DNA of 64,000 nucleotides from Patiriisocius sp047730165 (GCF_047730165.1 NZ_CP159834.1:2170001-2234000); one strand, 5' to 3'; positions 36,310-45,563 are shown, counted from the stretch's first letter. Made by a program: numbers and translations. Notes: generated from the letters alone by a model not told the origin.

Positions 36310-37782
36310 ATGACTGCACACGATAACAAAATTATAGGGGAAGGATTAACCTACGACGACGTACTACTGGTACCGGCTTTTTCTGAAGTACTCCCTAGAG
36401 AAGTTTCTACACAAACAAAATTTTCACGTAACATTACCCTTAATGTTCCTATAGTATCTGCTGCGATGGATACTGTAACAGAAAGTGCTATGGCGATTGC
36501 AATGGCTAGAGAAGGTGGGATTGGTGTTTTACATAAAAATATGAGCATTGAGCAACAAGCTGCAGAAGTTCGTAAAGTAAAGCGTGCAGAAAGTGGGATG
36601 ATTCAAGATCCTGTTACCTTAAAAAAAGACAATACGGTAGGAGATGCACAATCTACGATGCGTGAATACAGTATAGGGGGAATCCCGATTATTGATGATG
36701 AAGGATTGCTTATTGGGATTGTGACAAATCGAGATCTTCGTTTTGAGAAGAATTATGCTCGCAAGTTGAGCGATATAATGACTACAGAAAACTTGGTCAC
36801 TACTGCTTATGGTACTTCATTAATGCAAGCCGAAATCATTTTACAAAAGAATAAGATTGAAAAATTACCTGTTGTGGATGACAACGGTAAATTATTAGGG
36901 CTTATTACTTTTAGAGATATTACAAAACTTACACAGAAGCCTAATGCAAATAAGGATTCATTTGGACGTCTTCGTGTTGCTGCAGCTCTTGGTGTAACAG
37001 CAGATGCTGTAGAACGAGCAACAGCTTTAGTAAACGCACAAGTAGATGCTGTGATTATTGATACAGCGCACGGGCATACAAAAGGTGTGGTGACTGTACT
37101 TAAGCAAGTAAAAGCAAAATTTCCAGATCTTGATGTGGTGGTAGGAAACATTGCTACTGCAGAAGCTGCAAAATACTTAGTAGATGCTGGAGCAGATGCT
37201 GTTAAAGTAGGGATTGGTCCTGGTTCTATCTGTACAACTCGTGTTGTAGCAGGTGTTGGTTTTCCACAATTTTCTGCAGTATTAGAAGTCGCTGCTGCCA
37301 TTAAAGGAAGTGGTGTACCGGTAATCGCGGACGGGGGAATACGGTATACAGGTGATATACCAAAAGCAATTGCAGCTGGAGCGGATAGCGTGATGTTAGG
37401 TTCGCTGCTCGCAGGAACAAACGAATCTCCTGGAGAAACAATCATTTACGAAGGGCGTAAGTTTAAGTCATATCGGGGTATGGGTTCTGTAGAGGCTATG
37501 AAACAAGGCTCTAAAGACAGATACTTTCAAGATGTTGAGGATGACATTAAAAAATTAGTACCAGAAGGTATTGTAGGCCGTGTGCCCCATAAAGGAGATA
37601 TAATAGAAAGTATGACTCAATTTATTGGCGGTCTAAGAGCGGGAATGGGATATTGCGGAAGTAAAGATATTGCAGCCTTACAGGATACAGGACGCTTTGT
37701 TAAAATCACAGCATCTGGAATCAATGAAAGCCACCCACACGATGTAACCATCACAAAAGAGGCACCAAACTATAGTAGATAA
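36310..37782 (+). CDS. guaB: IMP dehydrogenase
   Basis: NAD-dependent oxidation of IMP to XMP, the committed step of GMP synthesis; 490 residues, the normal length. The TIM barrel is interrupted by two CBS domains at about residues 95-205 (SIGGIPIIDDEGLLIGIVTNRDL and KLPVVDDNGKLLGLITFRD). The catalytic loop is GIGPGSICTTRVVAGVG with Cys308. IADGGIRYTGDIPKAIAAGAD and the flap YRGMGSVEAMKQGSKDRYFQ follow. The start is ATG 36310 (MTAHDNK), a family-like N terminus. A strong hairpin terminator follows at 37803. Confidence 0.97.
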   Translation: MTAHDNKIIGEGLTYDDVLLVPAFSEVLPREVSTQTKFSRNITLNVPIVSAAMDTVTESAMAIAMAREGGIGVLHKNMSIEQQAAEVRKVKRAESGMIQDPVTLKKDNTVGDAQSTMREYSIGGIPIIDDEGLLIGIVTNRDLRFEKNYARKLSDIMTTENLVTTAYGTSLMQAEIILQKNKIEKLPVVDDNGKLLGLITFRDITKLTQKPNANKDSFGRLRVAAALGVTADAVERATALVNAQVDAVIIDTAHGHTKGVVTVLKQVKAKFPDLDVVVGNIATAEAAKYLVDAGADAVKVGIGPGSICTTRVVAGVGFPQFSAVLEVAAAIKGSGVPVIADGGIRYTGDIPKAIAAGADSVMLGSLLAGTNESPGETIIYEGRKFKSYRGMGSVEAMKQGSKDRYFQDVEDDIKKLVPEGIVGRVPHKGDIIESMTQFIGGLRAGMGYCGSKDIAALQDTGRFVKITASGINESHPHDVTITKEAPNYSR

Positions 37783-37802
37783 TTATAGATCTTATTTATA
37801 CG

Positions 37803-37834
37803 AAAACCCCATTTGCTTAAGCAAATGGGGTTTT
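37803..37834. terminator. Perfect 32-bp palindromic terminator
   Basis: AAAACCCCATTTGCTT and its complement form an uninterrupted palindrome directly after guaB, with A-rich and T-rich ends, so it can work in both directions. The other user would be the chaperone gene ending at 37915. Confidence 0.8.
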
Positions 37835-37914
37835 CTATTTCAGTAAGTTTTCATCTAAGAAAACTAATGAAAAGGTTCCTGAGTGACCTGCCGATGAAGA
37901 TTGTATAGAAGAAT

Positions 37915-38415
37915 CTATTCTTTAATTTCGATGCCTAATTGTGTTATTACCGATCTAGTAACATCTGTAGTGGCATCAATGTAAACCATAGATTCGTTAG
38001 TCTGCATAATCAAGGTATATCCTTGAGCCTCTGCTACAATTTGTAGCGCAGCACCTATTTTTTTATATAAAGGTCTAAATAACTCATCACGCTTAATGTC
38101 AATAAGCTTAGAACTATTGTTTCTAAATTTGTTAATGCCGTCTTCCAGTATAAGAATAGCATCTTGCTTTTCTTTCTTCTGTAAAATAGTCAACCCGCCT
38201 TCTTCTAATTTATAAGAATCCATAGCGGTGTTGAATTCAGTTAATTTTATTTGATAATCTGTATCCAGCGACTGTGCATAGGTGTCGATTGTTGTTTGAA
38301 CAACCGTATATTCTGGCATTTGAGTAGCAATATAGTCCACATCTATGGTTCCTGTTTTAGTCTGTGCAAAGACAGAAAGAGAAACGAAAAGTAATAAGGT
38401 GGTAATAAATTTCAT
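37915..38415 (-). CDS. OmpH/Skp-type periplasmic chaperone
   Basis: 166 residues: signal peptide (MKFITTLLLFVSLSVFAQ) and a Skp-like body. The start GTIDVDYIATQMPEYTVVQ and the end AEAQGYTLIMQTNESMVYID (the conserved C-terminal strand) frame a coiled coil at about residues 45-120. Skp proteins hold unfolded outer-membrane proteins in the periplasm. Flavobacteria usually have several copies. A single-gene unit converging on guaB. Confidence 0.85.
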   Translation of the reverse strand: MKFITTLLLFVSLSVFAQTKTGTIDVDYIATQMPEYTVVQTTIDTYAQSLDTDYQIKLTEFNTAMDSYKLEEGGLTILQKKEKQDAILILEDGINKFRNNSSKLIDIKRDELFRPLYKKIGAALQIVAEAQGYTLIMQTNESMVYIDATTDVTRSVITQLGIEIKE

Positions 38416-38491
38416 AGTGATATGTATATGTTAAGTTCGCGAAAATACTAAAACTTAATTAGAGACGCACAAAGGTTTGGATTGTTGCAAT

Positions 38492-38935
38492 TTATCTTTT
38501 GTAATTACTAAAATCTGTACCCGAGACGAGCGCTCCATTCGCTTTTATTTCTGAAATGATCTGTCCTCGATGATAGGTGGCATGATTGATAATATGGAAA
38601 AGCACATCTTCTATTTTACTGGTATACTTTTCGCTAACCGGGTTTCTGTAGGTTATCGAATCAGAAATAGGATGTTCCATCAACGCTTTTAAGTTAAGGG
38701 TGTAATTGTATTCATTTAAAGTATGAAGTTCCTCTAGGTGAAAAACTTGCCAAACTTCCTGCGTGTGCTTCTGGCCTAAAATTCTTGCACACCATAAATT
38801 TTGTGCGTTTAAAGAATGCGCTATCAAGATGGCAGCACGCTCCGTAAAACTTGCAGGATTTTCAAGCATCATATCAATGACTTCTTTGTTGCATTGATAG
38901 GTGTATTCTATTTTATCTGTAAAAAATACAATCAT
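38492..38935 (-). CDS. DinB-fold (DfsB-like) metal-binding protein
   Basis: 147 residues of the DinB four-helix-bundle superfamily (unrelated to polymerase IV). The putative metal histidines are in IAHSLNAQNLW, HIINHATYHRGQI and the surrounding helix. Some members are bacillithiol-dependent transferases, which is possible but not shown here. The ATG at 38935 lies one base after the TAA of the small upstream gene, so the two are translationally coupled. A longer frame to 38959 overlaps that gene and is not preferred. Confidence 0.85.
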   Translation of the reverse strand: MIVFFTDKIEYTYQCNKEVIDMMLENPASFTERAAILIAHSLNAQNLWCARILGQKHTQEVWQVFHLEELHTLNEYNYTLNLKALMEHPISDSITYRNPVSEKYTSKIEDVLFHIINHATYHRGQIISEIKANGALVSGTDFSNYKR

Positions 38936-38936
38936 A

Positions 38937-39176
38937 TTATTCCGTATAAAGTTGACCACGAGTGGGCTTAAGTCGTTCTCTTAGATCGGTCATATATCGA
39001 TTAGGCACAATCATTTCTGCAACGGTATGATTGCTTGCGATGGTTTGCACTTGCGTAAAACTGTTATCTATTTTTTCTGAAATGATAAATTCATCAAGAT
39101 GGATAATGTGATGTTCTGCAGTCTTTTGGGCATTGGGTCCTTTAAAGTCCCAGAGGAGTTTTATTCTATTTGTCAT
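38937..39176 (-). CDS. Conserved small protein upstream of DinB-fold gene
   Basis: 79 residues, soluble, no signal peptide. MTNRIKLLWDFKGPNAQKTAEHHIIHLDEF at the start and LKPTRGQLY at the end look like a family found beside DinB-fold genes in flavobacteria. I do not know its function. The HHIIH stretch could bind metal. It is first of a two-gene unit. Confidence 0.75.
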   Translation of the reverse strand: MTNRIKLLWDFKGPNAQKTAEHHIIHLDEFIISEKIDNSFTQVQTIASNHTVAEMIVPNRYMTDLRERLKPTRGQLYTE

Positions 39177-39374
39177 GGTATAATAATATTAATGTTTCAG
39201 AATCATGTTATTGCTGAAACGTCACGAAAAACAATTCGTCTTTAAGTTTCGCGTTTAAGTCTTGCTTAAAACTGCAATTTACGACAATCATCAAAGGTAT
39301 GGAAGGAATAAATTAGCGCAAATAAGCCGTCTCAAACGTTATCAAATTTCGCTTGTTTAACGAGAGGTTTTTGC

Positions 39375-39382
39375 TATTTTTG
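39375..39382 (+). promoter_or_regulatory. -7 element of the foldase operon
   Basis: TATTTTTG with a TTG at 39353-39355, 19 bases apart, is a full -33/-7 pair, 33 bases before the first foldase ATG. Confidence 0.65.
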
Positions 39383-39415
39383 TCCAGTTTTTAAGCAAAC
39401 CTAATTTTAATTTTT

Positions 39416-41377
39416 ATGAAACTAAAAAGTGCATCAATTTTAATTTTGCTATTTGTTACAATCTTAGCGAGCGCCCAGAAGAAGAGTGACGTCATTATGA
39501 CGATCGATGATATTCCTGTGTATACGAGGGAGTTTGTGAGAGTGTATAATAAGAATTTAGATTTAGTTCAAGACGAAAGTCAAAAAACGGTGGATGGTTA
39601 TTTAGATCTTTTTATTGATTACAAGTTAAAAGTTGCCGCTGCTTATGAGCAGGGTTTAGATAAGAAGGCAGCCTACATAAAAGAGTTTTCTAAGTATGAA
39701 GCACAGCTCTCCCGTAATTATCTTTATGAAGATAAGGTAACTACAGATCTGGCAAGGCAAGCCTATGAGCGCGGAAAATATGATGTAAATGTTGCGCATA
39801 TATTATTGAGAACGTCTTATGATGATGTTCCAGCGGATACATTAATTGCTTATAATAAAATAGCAGAAGCTTTAGTGAAAGCAAGAGCTGGTGAAGATTT
39901 TGCTCAACTAGCTGGAGAATATTCTCAAGAACCGAGAGCTGCAGAACGTGGTGGTGACTTAGGATACTTTAGTACTTTTACTATGGTGCACGAGTTTGAG
40001 GATGCTGCTTTTGAAACACCTGTTGGAGAAATTTCAGACATCTTACGCACTCAGTTTGGATATCATATTATTTTTGTAAAAGAAAAGAGAACTCGAGAAC
40101 AAGATGTAACGGTATCGCATATTATGATTTCTGAAAGTGAAAACGCAACACGAACTTTTAATCCTGAAGAACGTATCAATGAGATAAACACATTACTTGC
40201 ACAGGGTTCAAGTTTTGAAGACTTAGCAAAGCAATATTCAGAAGACAAGAATTCTGCTAATAAAGGAGGAAAGATAAGTCGTTTTAGTAAAGGACAATTG
40301 CGCTCTAAAGAATTTGAAGAAGTAGCGTACTCGCTTGAGAATTCTGGTGATTTATCTGAGCCATTTAAGTCAGAATTTGGGTGGCACATTGTGAGGCTTG
40401 AAGAAAAGCATATGCCTCAGACATTTGAAGAACAAAAAGAAGTGCTTGAGAAGAAAGTAGGAGAAGGAGCGCGATCAAAAATTGTGAATACCGCTGTCAA
40501 TCATAAGATAAAAGAAAAATATAGCTTTAAGGTGGATGATAACTTTAGACCTTTCTTTTCGAATTTTATCACAGATAGTATCTTGAAGAGAGTTTGGGAT
40601 TATGAGGAAGATTTTGCTCAAAATGAAAGAGCATTGTTTTTAATTGGTGGTGATTATACTGCTACCTATGGTGATTTTGCTGCCTACATAAAAGAGAGGC
40701 AAACAAAAAAGGGTTTACCTAAATCTATCTCAAGGATCATTTCTGAGAGTTATGAATTATTTGAAACTGAAAGCTTAAAGAGATACTTTAGAGATCAATT
40801 AGAAAAAACTAATGAGGAATATGCATCTGTTATTAGTGAATATAGAGATGGCTTATTAATTTTTGATGTGATGCGATTAAACATCTGGGACAAGGCGAAA
40901 AAAGATACCATAGGGTCTAAGGCTTATTACGAGAATAACAAAGAGAAGTACCAATGGAAACAGCGCATACAAGCAGACATAGTTTCATCAAGTAAAGATG
41001 ATATGATTGAGGTAGCCAGAACAATGCTTTCTAATGGAAAAACCATTGAAGAGATTAAGGAGGCTTTAAATAAAGAGAAAGCGGTAAATGTCATTGCCAG
41101 TAGCGGGACGTATGAGCTAGAAAACAGAAACTTACCTGAAGGTTTTGAGGCAGTTTTGGGTATGTCAAAGAAGTACTCTCAAAATGGAAACTTCATTGTT
41201 GTTAATGTAACAGAAATAGTAAGCCCATCTATAAAGGCATATGACGATGTAAAAGGTAGAGTAATCAGTGATTTTCAAAAGCAACTGGAAGCAGACTGGA
41301 TGCGTGAATTAAGAAATGCAAACAATGTTGTGATCAATAAAAAAGCACTTAAAAAAGTTAAAAGACAAATTGATTAA
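39416..41377 (+). CDS. SurA-like peptidyl-prolyl isomerase, two parvulin domains
   Basis: Exported foldase of 653 residues (signal LILLFVTILASAQ). It has a SurA-N-like helical region, then two parvulin domains at about residues 120-222 (VAHILLRTS ... QFGYHIIFVKEKR) and 228-328 (VSHIMISES ... EFGWHIVRLEEKH), and a C-terminal helical part from about 380. Such proteins help outer-membrane protein folding. It overlaps the next gene by eight bases and starts a three-gene operon. It is longer than E. coli SurA; the C-terminal 270 residues are not parvulin. Confidence 0.9.
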   Translation: MKLKSASILILLFVTILASAQKKSDVIMTIDDIPVYTREFVRVYNKNLDLVQDESQKTVDGYLDLFIDYKLKVAAAYEQGLDKKAAYIKEFSKYEAQLSRNYLYEDKVTTDLARQAYERGKYDVNVAHILLRTSYDDVPADTLIAYNKIAEALVKARAGEDFAQLAGEYSQEPRAAERGGDLGYFSTFTMVHEFEDAAFETPVGEISDILRTQFGYHIIFVKEKRTREQDVTVSHIMISESENATRTFNPEERINEINTLLAQGSSFEDLAKQYSEDKNSANKGGKISRFSKGQLRSKEFEEVAYSLENSGDLSEPFKSEFGWHIVRLEEKHMPQTFEEQKEVLEKKVGEGARSKIVNTAVNHKIKEKYSFKVDDNFRPFFSNFITDSILKRVWDYEEDFAQNERALFLIGGDYTATYGDFAAYIKERQTKKGLPKSISRIISESYELFETESLKRYFRDQLEKTNEEYASVISEYRDGLLIFDVMRLNIWDKAKKDTIGSKAYYENNKEKYQWKQRIQADIVSSSKDDMIEVARTMLSNGKTIEEIKEALNKEKAVNVIASSGTYELENRNLPEGFEAVLGMSKKYSQNGNFIVVNVTEIVSPSIKAYDDVKGRVISDFQKQLEADWMRELRNANNVVINKKALKKVKRQID

Positions 41378-42233
41378 ATTTATGATAAGATGGCCGCTTC
41401 TTATTGGGAGTGTTTTAATTTTCAGTTCTTGTAATTTATTAGGAGGAAAGGAAGATAGAACACCAGTGGCCAGAGTTAATGAAACCTTCTTGTATGAAGC
41501 AGATATTACGTCACTCATAAATCAAAGTGTTTCCAGTGAAGATAGCGCTGTGGTGGTGTCATCATATATTAATCAATGGGCAACAGAGCAACTATTATTG
41601 GATAAAGCTCGTATAAATATAGGCGCAGAGCAACAGGAGCAATATAATAAGCTTGTTATTCAATACAAGGTGAGTTTATTTACCGAAGCATATAAAAATG
41701 CGCTGGTGAGTCGCAGTTTAGATAGTGTGATTAGCGTAACAGAATTAGACACACTGTATCAAAAAGATAAGGCTAATTTTTTATTGAACGATGACCTTTT
41801 AAAAATACGCTACGTACTTCTCGAAGAAAGAAATACAAATAGAGCTCGAATTAAAAAGATGCTAAGCAGGTATTCAAAAGAGGATAAAGAAGAATTGTCA
41901 AGCATAAATTTGCAATTTAAGAGTGCAAACCTCAATGATTCTGTTTGGATTAAGAAAACAATGTTACTGGCGAGATTGCCCGTTTTTAATAAAGTAGAAG
42001 CTGGTTTGTATGCTGGTAAATTTGGTGAGTTAAAAGATTCTACTGGGATTTACATATATAAAGTAGAAGACAAACTTAAAAAAGGAGATGTTACACCGAG
42101 TACATTTATCGCCCCTACATTGCGGCAAATTATTTTAAATAAAAGAAAGCTACAATTAATAAAGAATATTGAAAAAGACATTACTAAAGATGCAATTAAA
42201 AACAACAATTTTGAGATTTATACTAAAGAATAA
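41370..42233 (+). CDS. SurA-N-type foldase lipoprotein without parvulin domain
   Basis: 287 residues; signal ending in IFSSC (Cys21). PVARVNETFLYEADITSLI and the following helical stretch resemble the SurA N-terminal chaperone module, but no parvulin domain is visible, only a degenerate C-terminal segment (IYIYKVEDKLKKGD). It sits between two complete SurA-like genes and overlaps both. It probably acts as an accessory chaperone in the same complex. Confidence 0.8.
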   Translation: MIKFMIRWPLLIGSVLIFSSCNLLGGKEDRTPVARVNETFLYEADITSLINQSVSSEDSAVVVSSYINQWATEQLLLDKARINIGAEQQEQYNKLVIQYKVSLFTEAYKNALVSRSLDSVISVTELDTLYQKDKANFLLNDDLLKIRYVLLEERNTNRARIKKMLSRYSKEDKEELSSINLQFKSANLNDSVWIKKTMLLARLPVFNKVEAGLYAGKFGELKDSTGIYIYKVEDKLKKGDVTPSTFIAPTLRQIILNKRKLQLIKNIEKDITKDAIKNNNFEIYTKE

Positions 42234-43662
42234 TATTGCTGCGGCAGTACTACTTGTGATTACTGCGACTGGCTTTAGCCAAGTTGTTGTTGTTGATAGC
42301 ACAGGAGTAGCAAAGGAGCAAATAGCAGTAGCCATTGATAAAGTAGAAGCGAAGGTTGATAGTTTAAAGCCTTTTCAGAAATACAAAGTAGAAGGCGTTT
42401 CAGCAGTAATTGGAGAGTATGTTATTGTTGAGTTTGATATAGACTTAAGTTACCAAGAATTAAAAGCTCAAGGGGTGTCTACAGAAGACATTACGCGTTG
42501 TCAATTAATGGGGAAGCTTATGGAAGATAAGCTATACGCGCACCACGCCAAGCAAGATAGTATTGTGGTAAGCGATAATGAAATCAATCAGCAAATAGAC
42601 CAGCAAATGGATTATATGATTAGCGAACTTGGTTCTGAAGAGAAAGTGGCTGCTTACTATAGAAAAGAGAACATAAGTGAATTGCGTAAAGAGTTATTTG
42701 ATGTGAATAAAACATTAAAGCTAGCCTCAGAAATGCAACGTACTATTATTGAAGATGTAGAAGTGACACCAGAAGAAGTGAGAAGTTTTTTCTATGCGAT
42801 TCCAGAAGAGGAGCGCCCAGTATTTAGTGCGGAGGTTGAAGTAGCACAACTAGTGGTAATGCCAGAAATCACAGAGAAATCTAGACAAGATGCAATAGAT
42901 CAGTTAAATGGCTGGCGCAACGATATAGTAGAAAACGGAACTAGTTTTGCAACAAAAGCGGTGTTATATTCTAAGGATGGGTCTGCTCAAAAAGGAGGAC
43001 TTATAGAAAGCGTAAGACGTAACTCCCCAATGGCAAAAGAATTTAAAGATCAAGCATTTAGCTTACTAGAAGGTGAAGTGAGTGAGCCCTTTGAGACAGA
43101 ATTTGGTTTCCATATTTTAAAAGTGGATAAAGTAAGAGGACAGGAATTAGATATACGACATATCATTATCTTTCCAGAGATCACACGAGCAACTATGGAT
43201 GCTGCGCGTACTAAAATAGACACGATTCGTGCTTCTATTAGAGATAACATCACGCCATTTGCAGACGCTGCACGTTTGTACTCAGACGAGGTAGAAACTC
43301 GTAATAATGGAGGGCAACTAGTAAATCCAGTAAGAGGCGATACACGTTTTGATCTTACTAAAATGGATCCAACCTTAGGAGCTCAAGTATACGATCTTAA
43401 AGAAGGTGAAGTTTCAAAAATTTATTCTGATTCAGATTTTAAAGGAAAAACAAGCTTCAAGATTTTAATGGTAACAAAGCGTTATGAAGAGCATCCTGCA
43501 GAATATGTGAAGGATTACGAAAAAATTAAAGAGCTTGCGCTTAAACAGAAGCAGATTAAAGCTATTGAAATGTGGCAAGACGAAAAGATTAAAGAGACCT
43601 ACGTTAATGTAAATGAAGACTATACAGATTGTGAGTTTTCTGGGAACTGGGTAAAGGAATAA
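42190..43662 (+). CDS. surA: SurA-like periplasmic peptidyl-prolyl isomerase
   Basis: 490 residues with a signal sequence (NIAAAVLLVITATGFSQ). SurA N-terminal chaperone region (VEGVSAVIGEYVIVEFDIDLS ... ELRKELFDVNKTLKLASEM), then parvulin domains at about residues 215-325 (VAQLVVMPE ... EFGFHILKVDKVRG) and 326-430 (DIRHIIIFPE ... KILMVTKRY). The start is ATG 42190 inside the end of the previous gene (44-base overlap). The first in-frame ATG, 42169, would add seven residues. The domain order is that of true SurA. Confidence 0.9.
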   Translation: MQLKTTILRFILKNNIAAAVLLVITATGFSQVVVVDSTGVAKEQIAVAIDKVEAKVDSLKPFQKYKVEGVSAVIGEYVIVEFDIDLSYQELKAQGVSTEDITRCQLMGKLMEDKLYAHHAKQDSIVVSDNEINQQIDQQMDYMISELGSEEKVAAYYRKENISELRKELFDVNKTLKLASEMQRTIIEDVEVTPEEVRSFFYAIPEEERPVFSAEVEVAQLVVMPEITEKSRQDAIDQLNGWRNDIVENGTSFATKAVLYSKDGSAQKGGLIESVRRNSPMAKEFKDQAFSLLEGEVSEPFETEFGFHILKVDKVRGQELDIRHIIIFPEITRATMDAARTKIDTIRASIRDNITPFADAARLYSDEVETRNNGGQLVNPVRGDTRFDLTKMDPTLGAQVYDLKEGEVSKIYSDSDFKGKTSFKILMVTKRYEEHPAEYVKDYEKIKELALKQKQIKAIEMWQDEKIKETYVNVNEDYTDCEFSGNWVKE

Positions 43663-43681
43663 GGAACAACCCTCAATGTTT

Positions 43682-43815
43682 AAAGAGGATTTTAAAAGTA
43701 AGAGTAGGAAAAATTTGTCATCCTTAGCTTGTCGAAGGATCTTGATTATAAATAAACTGTTCTTAGGCAAGACCGGTTTTAAAAGCCTGTATTACTTTTA
43801 AAATCCTCTTTTTCT
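43682..43815. terminator. Split terminator: 20-bp inverted repeat with 90-nt loop
   Basis: AAAGAGGATTTTAAAAGTAA at 43682-43701 and its exact complement at 43792-43811 flank 90 bases, and T-rich sequence follows. The arms alone would be a normal terminator for the foldase operon. The 90-base loop contains its own small hairpin (ATCCTT...AAGGAT) of a type seen dispersed in flavobacterial genomes. Confidence 0.6.
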
Positions 43816-43890
43816 TTTCAGGATAACCTTTAGTTTTCGCTATTAATATTTTAAATTCGTACTCATTAATTTTTAGCATATCATATTTAC

Positions 43891-44844
43891 ATGGGAGACG
43901 TAGAAGCAGTAGAGCATTTAGTAAAGAGATACAACGAACTCAAATTAGAGATAAAAAAAGTAATTGTAGGGCAGGATGAAGTAGTGGAGCAAGTATTGCT
44001 TTCTGTTTTTTCTGGCGGACATGCGCTTTTGATTGGAGTTCCGGGATTGGCTAAAACATTATTAGTAAATACCGTTTCTCAAGCCTTGGGCTTGCAGTTT
44101 AAGCGCATCCAATTTACACCAGATTTAATGCCTAGTGATATTCTAGGTTCAGAAATCTTAGATGAAAACCGAAATTTTAAATTCATTAAGGGGCCTATCT
44201 TTTCAAACATCATTCTTGCAGATGAAATTAACCGTACCCCTCCAAAAACGCAAGCCGCATTACTAGAAGCGATGCAAGAGCGCTCTGTAACTGTTGCTGG
44301 ACAAAACTATAAATTAGATTTACCTTACTTTGTGCTTGCTACTCAAAACCCAATTGAGCAAGAAGGAACCTATCCTTTGCCAGAAGCACAATTAGACCGT
44401 TTTATGTTTGCGATTAACTTAGACTATCCATCTTTTTCAGAAGAGGTAGATATTGTGAAGGCTACTACTTCCGGCGAAACACCAAAGGTGAACGCTTTAT
44501 TTACCGCACAAGAAATCATCGACTTTCAAAACTTGATTCGTCGTATTCCTGTAGCAGATAACGTGATTGAATATGCAGTAACACTTGTTGGAAAAACAAG
44601 ACCAAAAAGTCGAGCAGCTTCAGAAACGATAAAAAATTATATTGATTGGGGAGCAGGACCAAGAGCCTCTCAAAACTTAATTCTAGGAGCGAAAACAAAT
44701 GCAGCTTTACATGGTAAATTCTCACCAGATATTGAAGACGTACAAAAGGTAGCAACAGGCATTCTGCGCCACCGTATGATAAAGAACTACAAAGCCGAGG
44801 CAGAAGGACTTACTATTGAGGAGATTATTGAAGGATTATTCTAA
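43891..44844 (+). CDS. MoxR-type AAA+ ATPase
   Basis: 317 residues, cytoplasmic. Walker A GVPGLAKT at residues 49-56, Walker B ILADEIN with Asp111-Glu112, sensor region LATQNPIEQEGTYPLPEAQLDRFMF, and C-terminal lid with ATGILRHRMIKNY. MoxR ATPases act with von Willebrand-type metal-binding proteins in envelope assembly. In Bacteroidota the moxR gene usually heads a Bat operon with DUF58 and BatA-E genes, but none follows here; the gene seems isolated. The start at 43891 (MGDVEAVEHL) agrees with the family. Confidence 0.93.
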   Translation: MGDVEAVEHLVKRYNELKLEIKKVIVGQDEVVEQVLLSVFSGGHALLIGVPGLAKTLLVNTVSQALGLQFKRIQFTPDLMPSDILGSEILDENRNFKFIKGPIFSNIILADEINRTPPKTQAALLEAMQERSVTVAGQNYKLDLPYFVLATQNPIEQEGTYPLPEAQLDRFMFAINLDYPSFSEEVDIVKATTSGETPKVNALFTAQEIIDFQNLIRRIPVADNVIEYAVTLVGKTRPKSRAASETIKNYIDWGAGPRASQNLILGAKTNAALHGKFSPDIEDVQKVATGILRHRMIKNYKAEAEGLTIEEIIEGLF

Positions 44845-44952
44845 GCTTGATAAAACTAGTTTAACAAGCTAGAAACTATTTGATTAAGGTTTCAGTTTTA
44901 TTTTGTTAATTCACTTTAAAACCATTTTCTCCCAAAACTATATATATATATA

Positions 44953-45123
44953 ATGTCAATACGAATTCCCGGATTACTTATTATTCTTGGTGCATTGCTA
45001 GTAATAGTAGAGTAGTCTTTAAAAGGATGCATCTAGGTGCTGGATTTTTATTAGCTAAATTTTTCTGTGAGTATAGGAGCAACACTAATGGTGATTGCCA
45101 TTAGCCGTATTGCAAAGAAATAG
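44953..45123 (+). pseudogene. Broken GldL-like small membrane protein
   Basis: ATG at 44953 opens SIRIPGLLIILGALLVIV and hits a TAG. In another frame the sequence continues VVFKRMHLGAGFLLAKFF, and in a third IGATLMVIAISRIAKK to TAG at 45121-45123. Joined, it has the same two-helix hairpin as the intact gene that follows 14 bases later. An AT dinucleotide run (about 44939-44952) precedes it. Confidence 0.6.
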
Positions 45124-45136
45124 TTTTTTATTACTT

Positions 45137-45319
45137 ATGAAATTACAAGACTTTAAAACCCCATTACTTATATTAATACTAGGCTCAGCAATCGTAATTC
45201 TTGGTGCCGTATTTAAAGTTTTACATTGGCCTTATGGCAATATGATTATGATGGTTGGGGGTATTTGTGAAGTGGTTGCTGCCGTTCTTGTAATCCGACA
45301 ACTACTTAAATCTAGGTAG
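45137..45319 (+). CDS. GldL-like transmembrane hairpin micro-protein
   Basis: 60 residues: two membrane helices joined by VFKVLHWPYGN, the same hairpin as the N terminus of GldL, the membrane motor subunit of gliding and T9SS. Lys27 lies in the FK..HWP loop and Glu45 in helix 2 (GGICEVV), in positions comparable to charged residues known to matter in GldL. The cytoplasmic domain of GldL is missing. The start is ATG 45137; a longer frame from 45095 overlaps the broken twin and is not supported. Function unknown. Confidence 0.7.
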   Translation: MKLQDFKTPLLILILGSAIVILGAVFKVLHWPYGNMIMMVGGICEVVAAVLVIRQLLKSR

Positions 45320-45555
45320 ATATTCCTTTCACTTCTAAAACTTTTAATACACCGAATACCTTCTAGGATTCAAAATTTGCTCTTTCGCGATCTCTTGTGA
45401 TTATTGATTTCAATTATAATATTTTCATTTTGATAATTTCAGTATGCTAAAATTATGAATATGGTAATTTTACGTCTTAATATTATGTAAATATTGATAT
45501 ATTATCAGTAATACGGACTTTCCCCTGTTTATTTTTAAATTATTCTTCTTTATTG
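45320..45555. other. Intergenic gap before aconitase
   Basis: Very A/T-rich sequence upstream of the aconitase gene with no gene, hairpin or recognisable repeat. Confidence 0.4.
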
Positions 45556-45563
45556 TATCTTCG
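45556..45563 (+). promoter_or_regulatory. Possible -7 element of aconitase gene
   Basis: TATCTTCG matches TAnnTTTG but for one base, 56 bases before the ATG. No -33 TTG at the usual distance. Confidence 0.35.

Noticed and set aside
36807..37445. 212-residue open frame on the minus strand inside guaB
   Set aside because: It is an antisense shadow of a highly conserved gene; its product is low-complexity Ala/Thr/Ser with no start signal.
38492..38935. Functional link to the dinB polymerase
   Set aside because: The shared name is historical; this is a four-helix-bundle protein and lies 33 kb away.
43891..44844. Bat aerotolerance operon starting at moxR
   Set aside because: No DUF58 or von Willebrand-type gene follows; the next genes are a broken and an intact GldL-like hairpin.
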